A stretch of DNA of 50,312 nucleotides from Planctomycetaceae bacterium (GCA_016794985.1 JAEUIQ010000085.1:1-50312); one strand, 5' to 3'; shown: positions 34,291-43,362, numbered from the stretch's first letter. A program made the numbers and translations. The notes: generated by a model from the letters alone, not told the origin.

Positions 34291-34935
34291 TACAATCACT
34301 CCTAATCTCGTCCCCATGGCGCCCAGCGATGAACTCGCCCAAATCAATACCAATGCCAAGCAACGCCCACAGCAACCATGACCACGTCATGATTCTGGTT
34401 GTCCAGAATTTCCGCTCACCGACACCGTAGCGAGCCAAGGAAAAACAGGCAACCGCGAAATGCCCGGACGACTAACTCGCCGAGCTTCTCCGGGATCCCA
34501 GTCCGATCGTCCCAGTCCGATCGTCCCAGTCCGATCGTCCCAGTCCGATCCCACCGACCGGAGTCCCTCGGCAGTTGCCGCTCAGGTGACTTTCCAACCC
34601 CTAGAATTCAGTTTAACCACCAAAACTTCGTTTTAGACCGCTATAAATCGGTGGAATTGAAAATGGCCGGAATGTTTAACGGTAAGGTCGCTCCAATAGT
34701 GGCGGGAACACTTCCCGCAGGGTCCGCCGAGCCTCAAAAATGACAGCATTCTGATGATTGCCGCACGTGGAATGCGCGAACGCCCCCACTTTGTGGAACG
34801 GTCTCGAGTCGAACCGTCAGCCACACGCGGACGTGCGGATCAAGGAGTGTTCCCGGCTAAAACCGCGGCCGACCGCTCGACTCCAATCAGGACTCCAATG
34901 GGGACAATCTGCGAGCTCCAGGCCCAGAAAATGGC
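34291..34935. other. Intergenic region with a 14 bp tandem repeat
   Basis: About 645 bp before the adaptor gene with no convincing gene. GTCCGATCGTCCCA is repeated in tandem at 34501-34542 (three perfect units), with a partial fourth to 34553. Reading frames across it are explained by the repeat. No hairpin followed by a T tract and no clear promoter pair can be called. Confidence 0.5.
34501..34553. repeat. Tandem repeat, unit GTCCGATCGTCCCA
   Basis: Three perfect 14 bp units (34501-34514, 34515-34528, 34529-34542) and a fourth that breaks off as GTCCGATCCCA. Copy number may vary between strains. Confidence 0.9.
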
Positions 34936-35199
34936 CTAGGCGCTGTTTCGACCGCTGCGAAGCTGACTGCGACGCGAGTTGGTCGTCACGTACGACTCGT
35001 GCTCGACTTCAAGTTGGGCTAATCCTCGCTCAATTTCTTCACTTAGTAGTTCAGATTGGGCCAAACACAACCACTCACCGTCGCCACTTTCGTTCGCGTT
35101 CTTGTCCGACGTAGCGGAGGCGGCCCCAGAAATAGACTTCAGCACCCATTGGGTACTCATTTCCCACGTCGGCTGGAGTTTTTGATGTGCGTGTTTCAT
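34936..35199 (-). CDS. Possible small acidic protein, unknown
   Basis: 87 residues from the ATG at 35199. The middle is helical and acidic (LCLAQSELLSEEIERGLAQL, EVEHESYVT) and reads like a genuine protein. The composition of the remainder and a weak ribosome-binding site (GGGA) leave doubt. It follows an AT-rich region with two dyad symmetries that could carry its promoter. No family is recognised; the frame may still be a chance one. Confidence 0.4.
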   Translation of the reverse strand: MKHAHQKLQPTWEMSTQWVLKSISGAASATSDKNANESGDGEWLCLAQSELLSEEIERGLAQLEVEHESYVTTNSRRSQLRSGRNSA

Positions 35200-35289
35200 G
35201 GCTCGATTCCCGGTTGTTAATTTGGCAGGCGAAATACCTCCCAAAATACCAGTCTTTCCACTTCGCTACTCAACTGCACTTCTTGGGCC

Positions 35290-35306
35290 AAAATCACCGT
35301 GATTTT
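35290..35306. promoter_or_regulatory. Dyad symmetry AAAATCAC-CG-TGATTTT
   Basis: A near-perfect palindrome of 17 bp in an AT-rich stretch, located 91 bp upstream of the possible small gene ending at 34936. Size and symmetry fit an operator for a dimeric regulator. No T tract follows. Confidence 0.45.
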
Positions 35307-35350
35307 GTGTGTCTATAGTAATTCTATGATTTGTTGATTAATAGTGAAGT

Positions 35351-35387
35351 GTGAATTGCCTTTAAATACCGTTTAAAGTTAATTCAC
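35351..35387. promoter_or_regulatory. 37 bp dyad, operator or terminator
   Basis: Arms GTGAATTnnCTTTAAA and TTTAAAGnnAATTCAC with a short centre (TACCG at 35368 onward): 14 of 16 positions pair. It lies 208 bp past the end of the diacylglycerol-kinase gene and about 150 bp before the possible small gene, both on the minus strand. It could end the first transcript or control the second. Confidence 0.5.
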
Positions 35388-35594
35388 GCACCACAAAAGG
35401 ACTGTCTGTAACGATCGGGAAGAATTGGGGGGTGACTTCAGGGTTCCTGGCCATCCCAACCTGAATCGCGCTGCATATTTTCAACCGATGCTGTCAAAAC
35501 GAGACAACACGACGGTTTTGCCGCGAAGTCAAAGTGACGACGAAGACGATCAAAATGGTCACTCCCTGCACCACATGCCCCGCGTTGCCCCAAA

Positions 35595-36542
35595 CTAGGC
35601 GAATTCCAAGAGTTTGAGTCGATGAGGTTGGACTTGAATCTCCAGCGGCAGCGGACCGCCATAGTCGCCATCCAGTTGGTAACCCGCTGGCAGGTCTGCG
35701 GAAATTCGGATCGCGGTCGCGCGAAAGGCTTCGAAATCCCTCAAATAAACGTGTCGGCGAAGCGCGATCCACAAAGCGTAGAACAGGCCGCGGATCCGCC
35801 CGGTCCCGGACAGGGTAGCCACGTCCAACTTACCGTCTGTCGGCAACGCATGCGGAATAAGTGATAGACCGCCGGCATACAGTGGCAAGTTGGCCACAAA
35901 AACCCAAGGGGCCGTCCAGTGCCGGGCTTCGACTGGCTCTAAATCGGACACCCCGCTTGGCAGCGAGTTTGGTGATCGCGGGTCGACGGGATTCCAGCCT
36001 TCGATTTCTACACGGAACCGCGGAAAGCGAAACGAACAAAACGTGGCCCAAATCGGCCAGGCGTAGGTCCACTTGGAAATGTGGCCGCGCCGCTGGGTAT
36101 GAACGCGGCGCACCACCTCTGCATCAAAGCCAACCCCGATGGTAATCAAAGCCAATCGTCCGTTGGCGGTGGCCACATCGATGACCCGGGTCCGGTTCGC
36201 CCTCACGGCGGCGCAGAAGCGAACCAAATCGGAGGATGCGCCCAACCATTTGCCCATTAAGTTTTCGGTACCAAGCGGGAAAACCGCCAGACAAGTCTCC
36301 GGCGAGGTTCGTTCGGCGACAGCGGCCAACGTCCCGTCGCCACCCGCCGATACGACTAACCGCAATTTACCAGCCCGCCCAAGTTCGGCCGCTCGCGATT
36401 TCAGATTCTCCAAATCGACCACGAGTTCAACATCAAGGCCCATTTCACCAAGCCGACCTTGCAGCGAATTCAATAAGTCACGCCGATCCGCTGCCCCGGC
36501 TTTGGGGTTAAACACAATCAAGACATGTTTGGGTTCGGTCAT
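35595..36542 (-). CDS. Diacylglycerol kinase-family lipid kinase
   Basis: A protein of 315 residues of the DAGK_cat superfamily (DgkB/YegS/BmrU type), which phosphorylates diacylglycerol or related lipids with ATP at the membrane surface. Visible motifs: FNPKAGAADRRDLL at the start (residues 11-24), the nucleotide-binding GGDGT at 67-71, FPLGTENLMGKWLG, where family members usually read PxGTxNDFA, and FDAEVV in the middle. The C-terminal segment VFVANLPLYAGGLSLIPHAL with DGKLDVATLSG is typical. A full-length, apparently intact gene, alone between intergenic regions. Confidence 0.88.
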   Translation of the reverse strand: MTEPKHVLIVFNPKAGAADRRDLLNSLQGRLGEMGLDVELVVDLENLKSRAAELGRAGKLRLVVSAGGDGTLAAVAERTSPETCLAVFPLGTENLMGKWLGASSDLVRFCAAVRANRTRVIDVATANGRLALITIGVGFDAEVVRRVHTQRRGHISKWTYAWPIWATFCSFRFPRFRVEIEGWNPVDPRSPNSLPSGVSDLEPVEARHWTAPWVFVANLPLYAGGLSLIPHALPTDGKLDVATLSGTGRIRGLFYALWIALRRHVYLRDFEAFRATAIRISADLPAGYQLDGDYGGPLPLEIQVQPHRLKLLEFA

Positions 36543-36832
36543 AAGTTGGTCAGCCTAATCATCTCGCAGCAAAGGATGGCCGTCCGATTCGGCGGTCGTC
36601 CCTGTGGTGTTGTCCGGCCTGGTGTTGTTGCTTGGCCTTATTGTGATGACCGGCAGGCTTTCCCGCAATTCGAAGCTTGACAAGGCACTTTACCGCCGGG
36701 TCCTTATATCCCCTATAGTCGGTCCGACCCGCTAGTCCGTGGCTCGTTGCGGTGCGGTTTGGGGAGAAGTGACTTGCGGGGCCCGCGCTGGGTAAAGAAA
36801 ATCGGGATTGGGTCTCCCGAAATGCCTCATAA
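36543..36832. other. Divergent intergenic region
   Basis: About 290 bp between the lipid-kinase and zinc-ribbon genes, which are transcribed away from each other, so both promoters should lie here. No RNA gene or repeat is visible, and a minus-strand open frame (36559-36843) is not convincing. Confidence 0.4.
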
Positions 36833-37651
36833 ATGCTTACCAACCCTATGGTCGCTGATACATTGAATCAAGAATTTCGCATTATCTGTTCGGCGTGTGG
36901 GCACGCCTGTTCGATTGCCGCTCAGCAGTTGTTGTCCGGTCAGGGTCTTGATTGTCCCAGTTGTGGTGCTCGCGTCGTTGCGCCCGTCAAGGAGGTTGTT
37001 GAACGACCGTCTAGCCTGCCTGCAGAGACGAATCCACCTCGTCTTGGAAAAGCCCCAACCGGTCGTTTGCGCTCCAATCCGTCAAATCATTCAGCTTCCA
37101 GCGAACGGACACCCGTTTCCGACTCGTCCAATTCCCCGAAACCCATTTCGTCGAACAGCGATGCACGTCGAACTGACCCCGTGACGGATACGAGAACTCT
37201 GACAGCCGAACCAGGCTCCGAATCGACAGCGGCCAATCCGAACAGGTCAACCCCCGCGCCACTCGGTCAATCTCCGCCGGCGTTAACTGGGGCAGCCAAA
37301 GTGGAAGTCGTTCCCGCTTCGGCAAAGACAGGTCCCGAATCGGACGAGCAGCGCTCGCGGCGACGTCGGTCGTCCGGGCGATCCTCGCGTCGGTCGTCTG
37401 CCGAAAGAAGTTGGAACGAGATCGGTGTCGATGGCTTGCCGATCCGTGAACCCGACGAATCGCCCAATGAAGAGTTCGCATCCGTCGAGACTCGCCCACA
37501 AGATGTGCTGCGCCTGTTCTTGGCTTTCACGGTTTCTCTACTGTTGACGCAGGCAGGCTTGTGGTGGGTGGCCGGTGTGGATCCCTTGGGACTTGCGCCT
37601 TGGGTCTCGTCGTGGGCTCCATGGGTGGTGCCTTCAGGGCTGAGGCCTTGA
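36833..37651 (+). CDS. Zinc-ribbon protein with disordered linker and C-terminal membrane helix
   Basis: 272 residues; an ATG six codons later (36848) could also start it. The N-terminal zinc ribbon has paired motifs CSAC (19-22) and CPSC (41-44), GHAC between. Residues of about 55-220 are Ser/Pro/Thr/Arg-rich and almost surely disordered, including an Arg/Ser cluster (RRRRSSGRSSRRSSAER). A single membrane helix follows (LRLFLAFTVSLLLTQAGLWW). Planctomycete genomes hold many such anchored zinc-ribbon proteins; no biochemical role is known to me. It ends 18 bp from a convergent permease gene. Confidence 0.7.
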   Translation: MLTNPMVADTLNQEFRIICSACGHACSIAAQQLLSGQGLDCPSCGARVVAPVKEVVERPSSLPAETNPPRLGKAPTGRLRSNPSNHSASSERTPVSDSSNSPKPISSNSDARRTDPVTDTRTLTAEPGSESTAANPNRSTPAPLGQSPPALTGAAKVEVVPASAKTGPESDEQRSRRRRSSGRSSRRSSAERSWNEIGVDGLPIREPDESPNEEFASVETRPQDVLRLFLAFTVSLLLTQAGLWWVAGVDPLGLAPWVSSWAPWVVPSGLRP

Positions 37652-37669
37652 TGGAAGCCGCATGCCTTC

Positions 37670-39202
37670 CTAGGGGAAGTAGACCGCTTTGAATTCTGAG
37701 TAGGCTTTTTGCAGCCTCAACCCGTACTCGCGTCCTTCGTCGGCGTCTCGGTCTTCTGCCGCATGACGCAATAGATCCAACATTTCCCGATAGTTCTGAG
37801 CCTTTTGAGCATGCTCTTCCGTTTGAGGAATACCACGCAAATAGGCACTGACTTGCACGCGGCGCGACCAATCATCGACGATGGGGATCCAGTATTCGAC
37901 GCCGTCCCAATCTTGTGTCACGCCGGCCGATTGCAGCGGTGTTTGCGCACCTTTTAATTCTTCGAAAACTTCTTCCAACGGCGGGTAATACGAATAGCAA
38001 CCGATCACACTTAACGCGATCAAGCCCAGAAGGGCGACTCCACCCAGCACCTTTGGTGATAGCTCGACATCCCAAGTTCCCGTTCGGTCGACTTGTTCTT
38101 CTAGCCAACTTTCCAAGCCGGGGAACCGCACTGGACGAAGCACCCACCCTGCTACAACCAGCAGGGCCATACCACCCAACGCGACCCCTTTGTAGAAGTG
38201 CTGCATTTGAGTCAAGTCGCTGCGAATTCGCTCGAAGACGGTCCACAAGGATACCGAATCGCTGGGGTGAAACGGGCAACAATAAACATCAAACGCATGC
38301 GTATGCCCCACAGCTTCCACTCCCTTTTGCGTCAATGGTGCGTCGACCAAATAGGACAGTCCGATCACGATGCCAAACAAAACCGCTACGCAAGAAAACG
38401 TTCGCATTTTTCCGTAGTGCATCCACAGCCAGAGATACACACCCGCATTGACCCCGGCCCCCAAGATCATCAACGAAAACGCCGCGCCCACCGAATTGCC
38501 GTGCTGAAACATGTCACCCAGTTTGATGATCATCGTCATCGGCGTTTCATACATCGGCAGCGAAACCACCGCCATAAAAAGTGGGGCCCACACGTCGGTT
38601 CGTTCGGCTTTCGTTTGGAGATAGCCGTAGGGCAGGAACAAACTGAGAACCGCCGAACCCAACAACCCTAACAAGACATAGCCCAACAAGCCGCTATAAG
38701 CTTCACGACTGGCCGTCACCCCCACCGCCAACATGCGCCGCAGACCAAAACTGACTGGCGGTACTGTCTCGGCCACCTGATCAGGAAATGGCAGGACCTT
38801 CTCGACCAAAACGCCGACGATGGTGACGATCAACAACGACAAGGCGGCAAACGTGAAAATCACCAACGGATCGCCCACCGACAACCCATACAGCAGACTG
38901 ATGGGATTGAACAACGGAGCCGAGATCGCAAAGGCCAAGATCGCGCCGCCCGGAACTCCGGCTTTGTGCAATTGTCGAATGACCGGCAAAGCTCCTAAGC
39001 TACACACCGGCAAGAGCATGCCAATCAACCAAGCTTGCGGGATGCTCCGCAGTGATGCGCCGCCGAACAAGCTGCGCGTCATCTCGTAGCCGATCAACCG
39101 CTTGATGATCCCAGCAATCAAGAAACCGACCAGCAACGTGGGTGCTGCGTTTGCCGAGACCTCTAAGAAACGATAGAGCATCCCGAGAATTTGATTTTGC
39201 AT
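37670..39202 (-). CDS. Polytopic permease of the ArsP/DUF318 type, SO_0444-like
   Basis: 510 residues from the ATG at 39202, with an excellent GGAGGAAG 5 bp before it; the frame is open to 39250. It has about ten membrane helices. Matching segments are IKRLIGYEMTRSLFGGASLR, GMLLPVCSLGALPVIRQLHK, AGVPGGAILAFAISAPLFNP and ISLLYGLSVGDP, all typical of permease PF03773. A His/Cys cluster (HTHAFDVYCCPFHP) follows midway, a likely metal ligand. Relatives are implicated in Cu/Zn, arsenical or other metal handling, so metal efflux is the best guess. The last 120 residues form a soluble C-terminal part not typical of ArsP. Confidence 0.8.
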   Translation of the reverse strand: MQNQILGMLYRFLEVSANAAPTLLVGFLIAGIIKRLIGYEMTRSLFGGASLRSIPQAWLIGMLLPVCSLGALPVIRQLHKAGVPGGAILAFAISAPLFNPISLLYGLSVGDPLVIFTFAALSLLIVTIVGVLVEKVLPFPDQVAETVPPVSFGLRRMLAVGVTASREAYSGLLGYVLLGLLGSAVLSLFLPYGYLQTKAERTDVWAPLFMAVVSLPMYETPMTMIIKLGDMFQHGNSVGAAFSLMILGAGVNAGVYLWLWMHYGKMRTFSCVAVLFGIVIGLSYLVDAPLTQKGVEAVGHTHAFDVYCCPFHPSDSVSLWTVFERIRSDLTQMQHFYKGVALGGMALLVVAGWVLRPVRFPGLESWLEEQVDRTGTWDVELSPKVLGGVALLGLIALSVIGCYSYYPPLEEVFEELKGAQTPLQSAGVTQDWDGVEYWIPIVDDWSRRVQVSAYLRGIPQTEEHAQKAQNYREMLDLLRHAAEDRDADEGREYGLRLQKAYSEFKAVYFP

Positions 39203-39382
39203 GAACTTCCTCCGGCGCGATGGCTGCCTCTGACGCAAGCCCCATGCCACGCGAGTGACGGTGAATGATGATCGATGCTGCGTTTAATCCCTGCGGCCGC
39301 CGCTCGTGCGTTTGGCGCAAACCGTGGTCATCGGAAAGACGGAGCGGTCCGCGACCAGGGGGGCTCAGCCGTTCCGCAAGTC

Positions 39383-40342
39383 CTAAACCGGGACCGGGAC
39401 CGATTGTAGCAGTTTTGCGACAAACGACTCGGGTTTTTCGGAAAAGGGACTCAATCGCAACGACAGCACGGGAACTGCTACCGCTTGAATGTCTTCAGGG
39501 ACCACAAACGAGCGATTCGCCAGAAATGCCGCCGCTTGAGCACACCGCATCCAAGTAATCGCACCTCGCGGGCTGATGCCCATCGGTAGATCGCGATGTT
39601 CGCGAGTCTCACGACACAAGTCGATCAAATAGCTGCGCAGTTTTTCATGAACCGGCGTCGCGGCCACTTCGGCTTGAATCTCTGCCAACTGGGACAACGA
39701 CAACACCGGCGCATCCTCAACGCTCTTCGAAGACGCGGCGGTGTTCAGAACGTTGCGCGCCAACATCTCCACTTCGAAAAGGCGATCAGGGTAGCCGATG
39801 CTCAAACGCATCGTGAACCGATCCAATTGAGCTTCCGGCAGCGGATAGGCCCCGTGGCTCTCGACAGGGTTTTGAGTCGCAATCACAAAGAACGACGAAG
39901 ACAGTGACATGGATTGACTGTCGATCGTCACTTGTCGTTCGGCCATCGCCTCGAACAACGCACTTTGTGTTCTTGGCGTGGTGCGATTGATCTCATCGGT
40001 TAGCAAGATGTCCGAAAAGATAGGTCCGGGCCGAAAACGAAATTCGCGTTCGCGCTGATCAAAGATATTGAACCCCGTGATATCCGCAGGCAAAAGATCT
40101 GGCGTGCATTGCACCCGCGCGAATTTGGCCCCAATTCCGTTGGCGATCGCTTTCGCCAAGGTGGTTTTTCCCAAGCCCGGCAAATCGTCGAACAGCAAAT
40201 GCCCTTTGGCCAGCAAGCAGGTCAACACCAGTTCGATCACGTCCGCCTTGCCAACCAGGGCTTGGTTCAACGTTTGCCGCAACTGCTCTAGAGCCCGACG
40301 AGGCGGTAACACATCCGTGGGAGCGGGTCGCAAAGGATTCAT
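39383..40342 (-). CDS. MoxR-family AAA+ ATPase
   Basis: 319 residues, the usual MoxR length. Walker A DLPGLGKT (53-60), Walker B ILLTDEINRT (112-121), sensor segment FFVIATQNPVESHGAYPLPE with the conserved ATQNP, and the arginine-finger-bearing GAYPLPEAQLDRF. The C-terminal lid contains GISPRGAITWMRCAQAAAF, also conserved. MoxR proteins act as chaperones in metal-cofactor or membrane complex assembly. No DUF58 or VWA partner lies next to it here: 180 bp downstream comes a metal-type permease, possibly its functional partner. Confidence 0.93.
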   Translation of the reverse strand: MNPLRPAPTDVLPPRRALEQLRQTLNQALVGKADVIELVLTCLLAKGHLLFDDLPGLGKTTLAKAIANGIGAKFARVQCTPDLLPADITGFNIFDQREREFRFRPGPIFSDILLTDEINRTTPRTQSALFEAMAERQVTIDSQSMSLSSSFFVIATQNPVESHGAYPLPEAQLDRFTMRLSIGYPDRLFEVEMLARNVLNTAASSKSVEDAPVLSLSQLAEIQAEVAATPVHEKLRSYLIDLCRETREHRDLPMGISPRGAITWMRCAQAAAFLANRSFVVPEDIQAVAVPVLSLRLSPFSEKPESFVAKLLQSVPVPV

Positions 40343-40505
40343 GGATCGTCTCGAGTCCAGCCAACAAAGGGCAGTCGTTAGCGTCTGGCAGTGGGGCCGC
40401 GTCCCGGCGAACCGTCAACGCCCCTTCACTATAAATCGGGCCGCGAAAATTGCCCAGCACTTGCAACCGATCTGCATCAACAAGTTACCAACCTGTGCGT
40501 TGATC

Positions 40506-41228
40506 TCAATAGCTTTGCTGGTCGTTGCCCGCGTCCTGCAAGATCGTCGCCGAGGCACTGGTCCCCAGTCGAGTGCAACCCAAAGCCAAGAACTTGACCG
40601 CATCCTGACGATTCCGAATCCCACCACTTGCCTTCACCTGGACGTTCGAACCGCAGGCGGCGACCATCAAACGAATGTCGGCTTCCGTAGCGCCCACGTA
40701 GTCGTAACCCGAGCCAAGCTTGCGAAATCCAAACCCGGTCGAGGTCTTGGTGAAGTCGACGCCCAACTCGACACAGATTTCACATAATCGTTGTTTGTCC
40801 GCATCCCCAGTGACAAAGTCGGTCTCGAAAATAACTTTCAAGATCGTTCCATGCTGCCGACTGACATGGCGCACCGCGTCAATGTCGTTGCGAACGAAGT
40901 CCCAATCGTGTTGGAGTACTCGGCCAACATTAACCACCATATCCAGTTCGACGGCCCCCGCGCGGCATGCCCAATCGGCTTCGGCGGCCTTGATGGCGGT
41001 CGGAGCACTGCCGTGCGGAAAACCAATCACGGTGCCAACGGCCACTTCGGTTCCACGCAAGGTTTCCGCCGCTAACGGAATCGCGTAGGGTTTGACGCAC
41101 ACGGAACGCAATTGGAGCTGAGCTGCCAATCGACAGCCTGCCACAATTTCATGGTCTTGCATCGTGGGATGCAGCAGCGCGTGGTCGATCGCTTGAGCAA
41201 TTTGTCGATTTGTAAACGAAGCCGACAT
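40506..41228 (-). CDS. deoC: Deoxyribose-phosphate aldolase
   Basis: 240 residues from the ATG at 41228 (AAAGG 9 bp upstream; GTG at 41237 rejected). A TIM-barrel class I aldolase that reversibly splits 2-deoxyribose 5-phosphate into glyceraldehyde 3-phosphate and acetaldehyde. Catalytic residues match: Asp96 in ELDMVVN, Schiff-base Lys161 in DFTKTSTGF, Lys199 in VKASGGIR. Also clear: AQAIDHALLHPTMQD at the N-terminus. It is the last gene of the dksA-like/lspA/hisN/eboE/deoC operon, with its start 15 bp after the eboE stop. Confidence 0.96.
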   Translation of the reverse strand: MSASFTNRQIAQAIDHALLHPTMQDHEIVAGCRLAAQLQLRSVCVKPYAIPLAAETLRGTEVAVGTVIGFPHGSAPTAIKAAEADWACRAGAVELDMVVNVGRVLQHDWDFVRNDIDAVRHVSRQHGTILKVIFETDFVTGDADKQRLCEICVELGVDFTKTSTGFGFRKLGSGYDYVGATEADIRLMVAACGSNVQVKASGGIRNRQDAVKFLALGCTRLGTSASATILQDAGNDQQSY

Positions 41229-41243
41229 GCTGTACACCTTTCA

Positions 41244-42491
41244 CTAATCAGAACGGTCGCTGCTAACCATGTACGGACGAAGCCAACCATCCAAGGCAGC
41301 GACTTCTTTGGCGATACCAACCGCCAAACTTTCAGCTTGCAGCTCGCGCGGCAGAACATTCCACGCGTAGGTTTCCACTTCCCATTGTTGCGGGAGCCAA
41401 TTCGCTTGAAAAGCCGCTTCGATAAAGTCGTGAATCGAAGACTGCGTGGTGCCAAGTTCACCTGCCTTCGGCTCGCTGATCGGAACATGAAAATGGACCG
41501 TCCAGCAACCCTGCTGTCTGACCGTCGGGTCTTGCAAAGCCCACGGCAAATCTTCAAAGAAACGAGGTGGCCGCCCGGATTGGTAGACCACCGTCTGATG
41601 CAAGTAACGTGGCTCAGAAAAACTTTGGAGTTTCACCCAAGCTCGGTCCCGTTCCTCGCTGGTCAGGCGTTCGAAATCAATTTCCAAAGCGCTCGATACT
41701 TGCACTTTCCCAATTCGAACACCAGCCGCTTGGAGGAGTTGTACGTTGCCCAGTGAAGACTCGTGCATCACACCGGCATGACAGATGTCGTAACACACGG
41801 ACAAGTAGCGCGAGTTTCGTTGCCGCAACCGTTCGTCGCCATTGAACAAATACCGAGTGAAGAATTCAACCATCGGCGCCATCGAGCCCAAAGTGCAGCC
41901 AGGCTCAGGCTCCAGACACACTTCGATTCGGCGCCCCGTTCGCTCTTCCAAACTTTCCAGCGCCTCCGCCAAGCGGTGTAGTTGATGCGCCGCTTGCTCA
42001 AAGAACTGCGTGTCGGTTGTCGCATTCCAACCCAATGGCAAGGTCGAGATGGTTCCGCGGTCTTGTGCTGTCGCCGATAGCAGTTGGGCAAAGAGCTTGG
42101 CCAAATCCACGGTATATTCCCAACGAGCTTCGTCAGCCCAGCTCGGAAGGTACACCTCATGTTTGACTACATCGTTATGGAAGTTGCCATATGGAAAGCC
42201 ATTCAACGTGTAAGGGACCAAGCCATGCGACGACATCCACTCGGCCAACTTCGCGACCGACGCAACGTTCGCGGCTCCCGCTGTGGATTCGTGAGTCAAC
42301 AATTCAGTCGCCGTCGAGCGAGACAGCCACAGCCCCACACCCATGCGTGGCCAACCCAGCGTCCGCCGAACCGCGACCGCGTGTTGCTCCAATTGCCGGT
42401 AGGTCGTGGCCAAGTCGTTGCCCGGATGGACGTTGGTACAGTAACCAATGGTAAAATCGGTTCGCCGCGTCGTGTCAACCAACTGTGGCAC
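41244..42491 (-). CDS. eboE: EboE-like protein (metabolite traffic, xylose-isomerase-like TIM barrel)
   Basis: 415 residues from a GTG at 42491, overlapping the preceding hisN stop by 17 bp, a sign of translational coupling. The opening FTIGYCTNVHPGNDL, with the conserved CTNVHPG, marks EboE, one of the ebo cluster proteins linked to export or trafficking of scytonemin-type and other precursors to the periplasm. Metal-ligand-like segments EVCLEPEPGC and CYDICHAGVM lie in a sugar-isomerase-like barrel. It has no signal peptide. EboA-D are not in the window; an EboF-like protein lies at 14408. The precise substrate is unknown. Confidence 0.85.
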   Translation of the reverse strand: MPQLVDTTRRTDFTIGYCTNVHPGNDLATTYRQLEQHAVAVRRTLGWPRMGVGLWLSRSTATELLTHESTAGAANVASVAKLAEWMSSHGLVPYTLNGFPYGNFHNDVVKHEVYLPSWADEARWEYTVDLAKLFAQLLSATAQDRGTISTLPLGWNATTDTQFFEQAAHQLHRLAEALESLEERTGRRIEVCLEPEPGCTLGSMAPMVEFFTRYLFNGDERLRQRNSRYLSVCYDICHAGVMHESSLGNVQLLQAAGVRIGKVQVSSALEIDFERLTSEERDRAWVKLQSFSEPRYLHQTVVYQSGRPPRFFEDLPWALQDPTVRQQGCWTVHFHVPISEPKAGELGTTQSSIHDFIEAAFQANWLPQQWEVETYAWNVLPRELQAESLAVGIAKEVAALDGWLRPYMVSSDRSD

Positions 42492-43362
42492 CCGCCGCTC
42501 TTCGAGTGATAGTCAAAACTTCATCCAGCACCCGACCGTTCGTGGCCAAACCTTCTTGATGGTGAATGGTCGGTTCACCTTGCCAATCGGTAAAGGTGCC
42601 ACCCGCCTCGGTCACAATCGGGGCCACGGCGGCCGCGTCCCACACACTCATGATGGGGTCGATCATGACTTCCACTCGTCCCGTCGCGACCAATAGATAA
42701 CCGAAGCAATCGCCCCAGTTTCTGGAAACATAAACTTGTCGGTCTAGCTCCAACAAAGTTTCCAGAACACCCCGCTTCTGGAACGTCCGCGGCTCCGCAG
42801 CCGCCAACAGAGATTCGGACAGCGAGCCGACTTGTGACACCTGAGCGCGTCGCGTGGCGACCGGAGGTTCCAGCAACGGGGAGTTCATCGGGTTCCAATC
42901 GAGTGGCACAACCTGGGGCGCCACCGATTGATAGTGCCAGGCTCCGCCGCCAACGCAGGCGTGAATACCCTCGTTGATCGCCGGGATCACTACGGCACCG
43001 ACCACACATTGGTCGTCGCGTTCTAGTCCAACCATGGTGCCATAGAGGGGAACTCCACCAATAAAGGCTTTGGTTCCATCAATCGGGTCCAAGATCCAGC
43101 GAAACCCGGAGCGACCTTCGACCGAGCCAAATTCCTCGCCGAGAATTCCGTCGTCTGGAAAGCGGTCCAAGATTCGCTTTCGTAGCAACTGTTCCGTCTC
43201 GCGATCTGCCACCGTCACCGGAGATTTATCAGCTTTTCGCTGATAGCCGACATCACTTTGTTGAAAGTATCGCAGCGTGTTTCGGCCACCCTCCCATGCA
43301 ATCGCCCAAGCATGTTGCCAACGAGCACGCAGCTCCGCATCGATACGGACATCCGATTCCAT
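42475..43362 (-). CDS. Inositol-monophosphatase-family phosphatase, HisN-like
   Basis: 295 residues from an ATG with AGGAAG 6 bp upstream, directly after the lspA stop. Metal-binding motifs GEEFG (75-79) and LDPIDGTKAFIGG (91-103), and the C-terminal WDAAAVAPIVTEAGGTFTDW, are intact, so it should be an Mg-dependent, Li-sensitive type phosphatase. The Lys in DGTK is typical of histidinol-phosphatase (HisN) and 3'(2'),5'-bisphosphate nucleotidase-like branches rather than classical inositol monophosphatase. HisN is my preferred reading, but no other his gene is nearby. Confidence 0.85.
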   Translation of the reverse strand: MESDVRIDAELRARWQHAWAIAWEGGRNTLRYFQQSDVGYQRKADKSPVTVADRETEQLLRKRILDRFPDDGILGEEFGSVEGRSGFRWILDPIDGTKAFIGGVPLYGTMVGLERDDQCVVGAVVIPAINEGIHACVGGGAWHYQSVAPQVVPLDWNPMNSPLLEPPVATRRAQVSQVGSLSESLLAAAEPRTFQKRGVLETLLELDRQVYVSRNWGDCFGYLLVATGRVEVMIDPIMSVWDAAAVAPIVTEAGGTFTDWQGEPTIHHQEGLATNGRVLDEVLTITRRAAGATVG

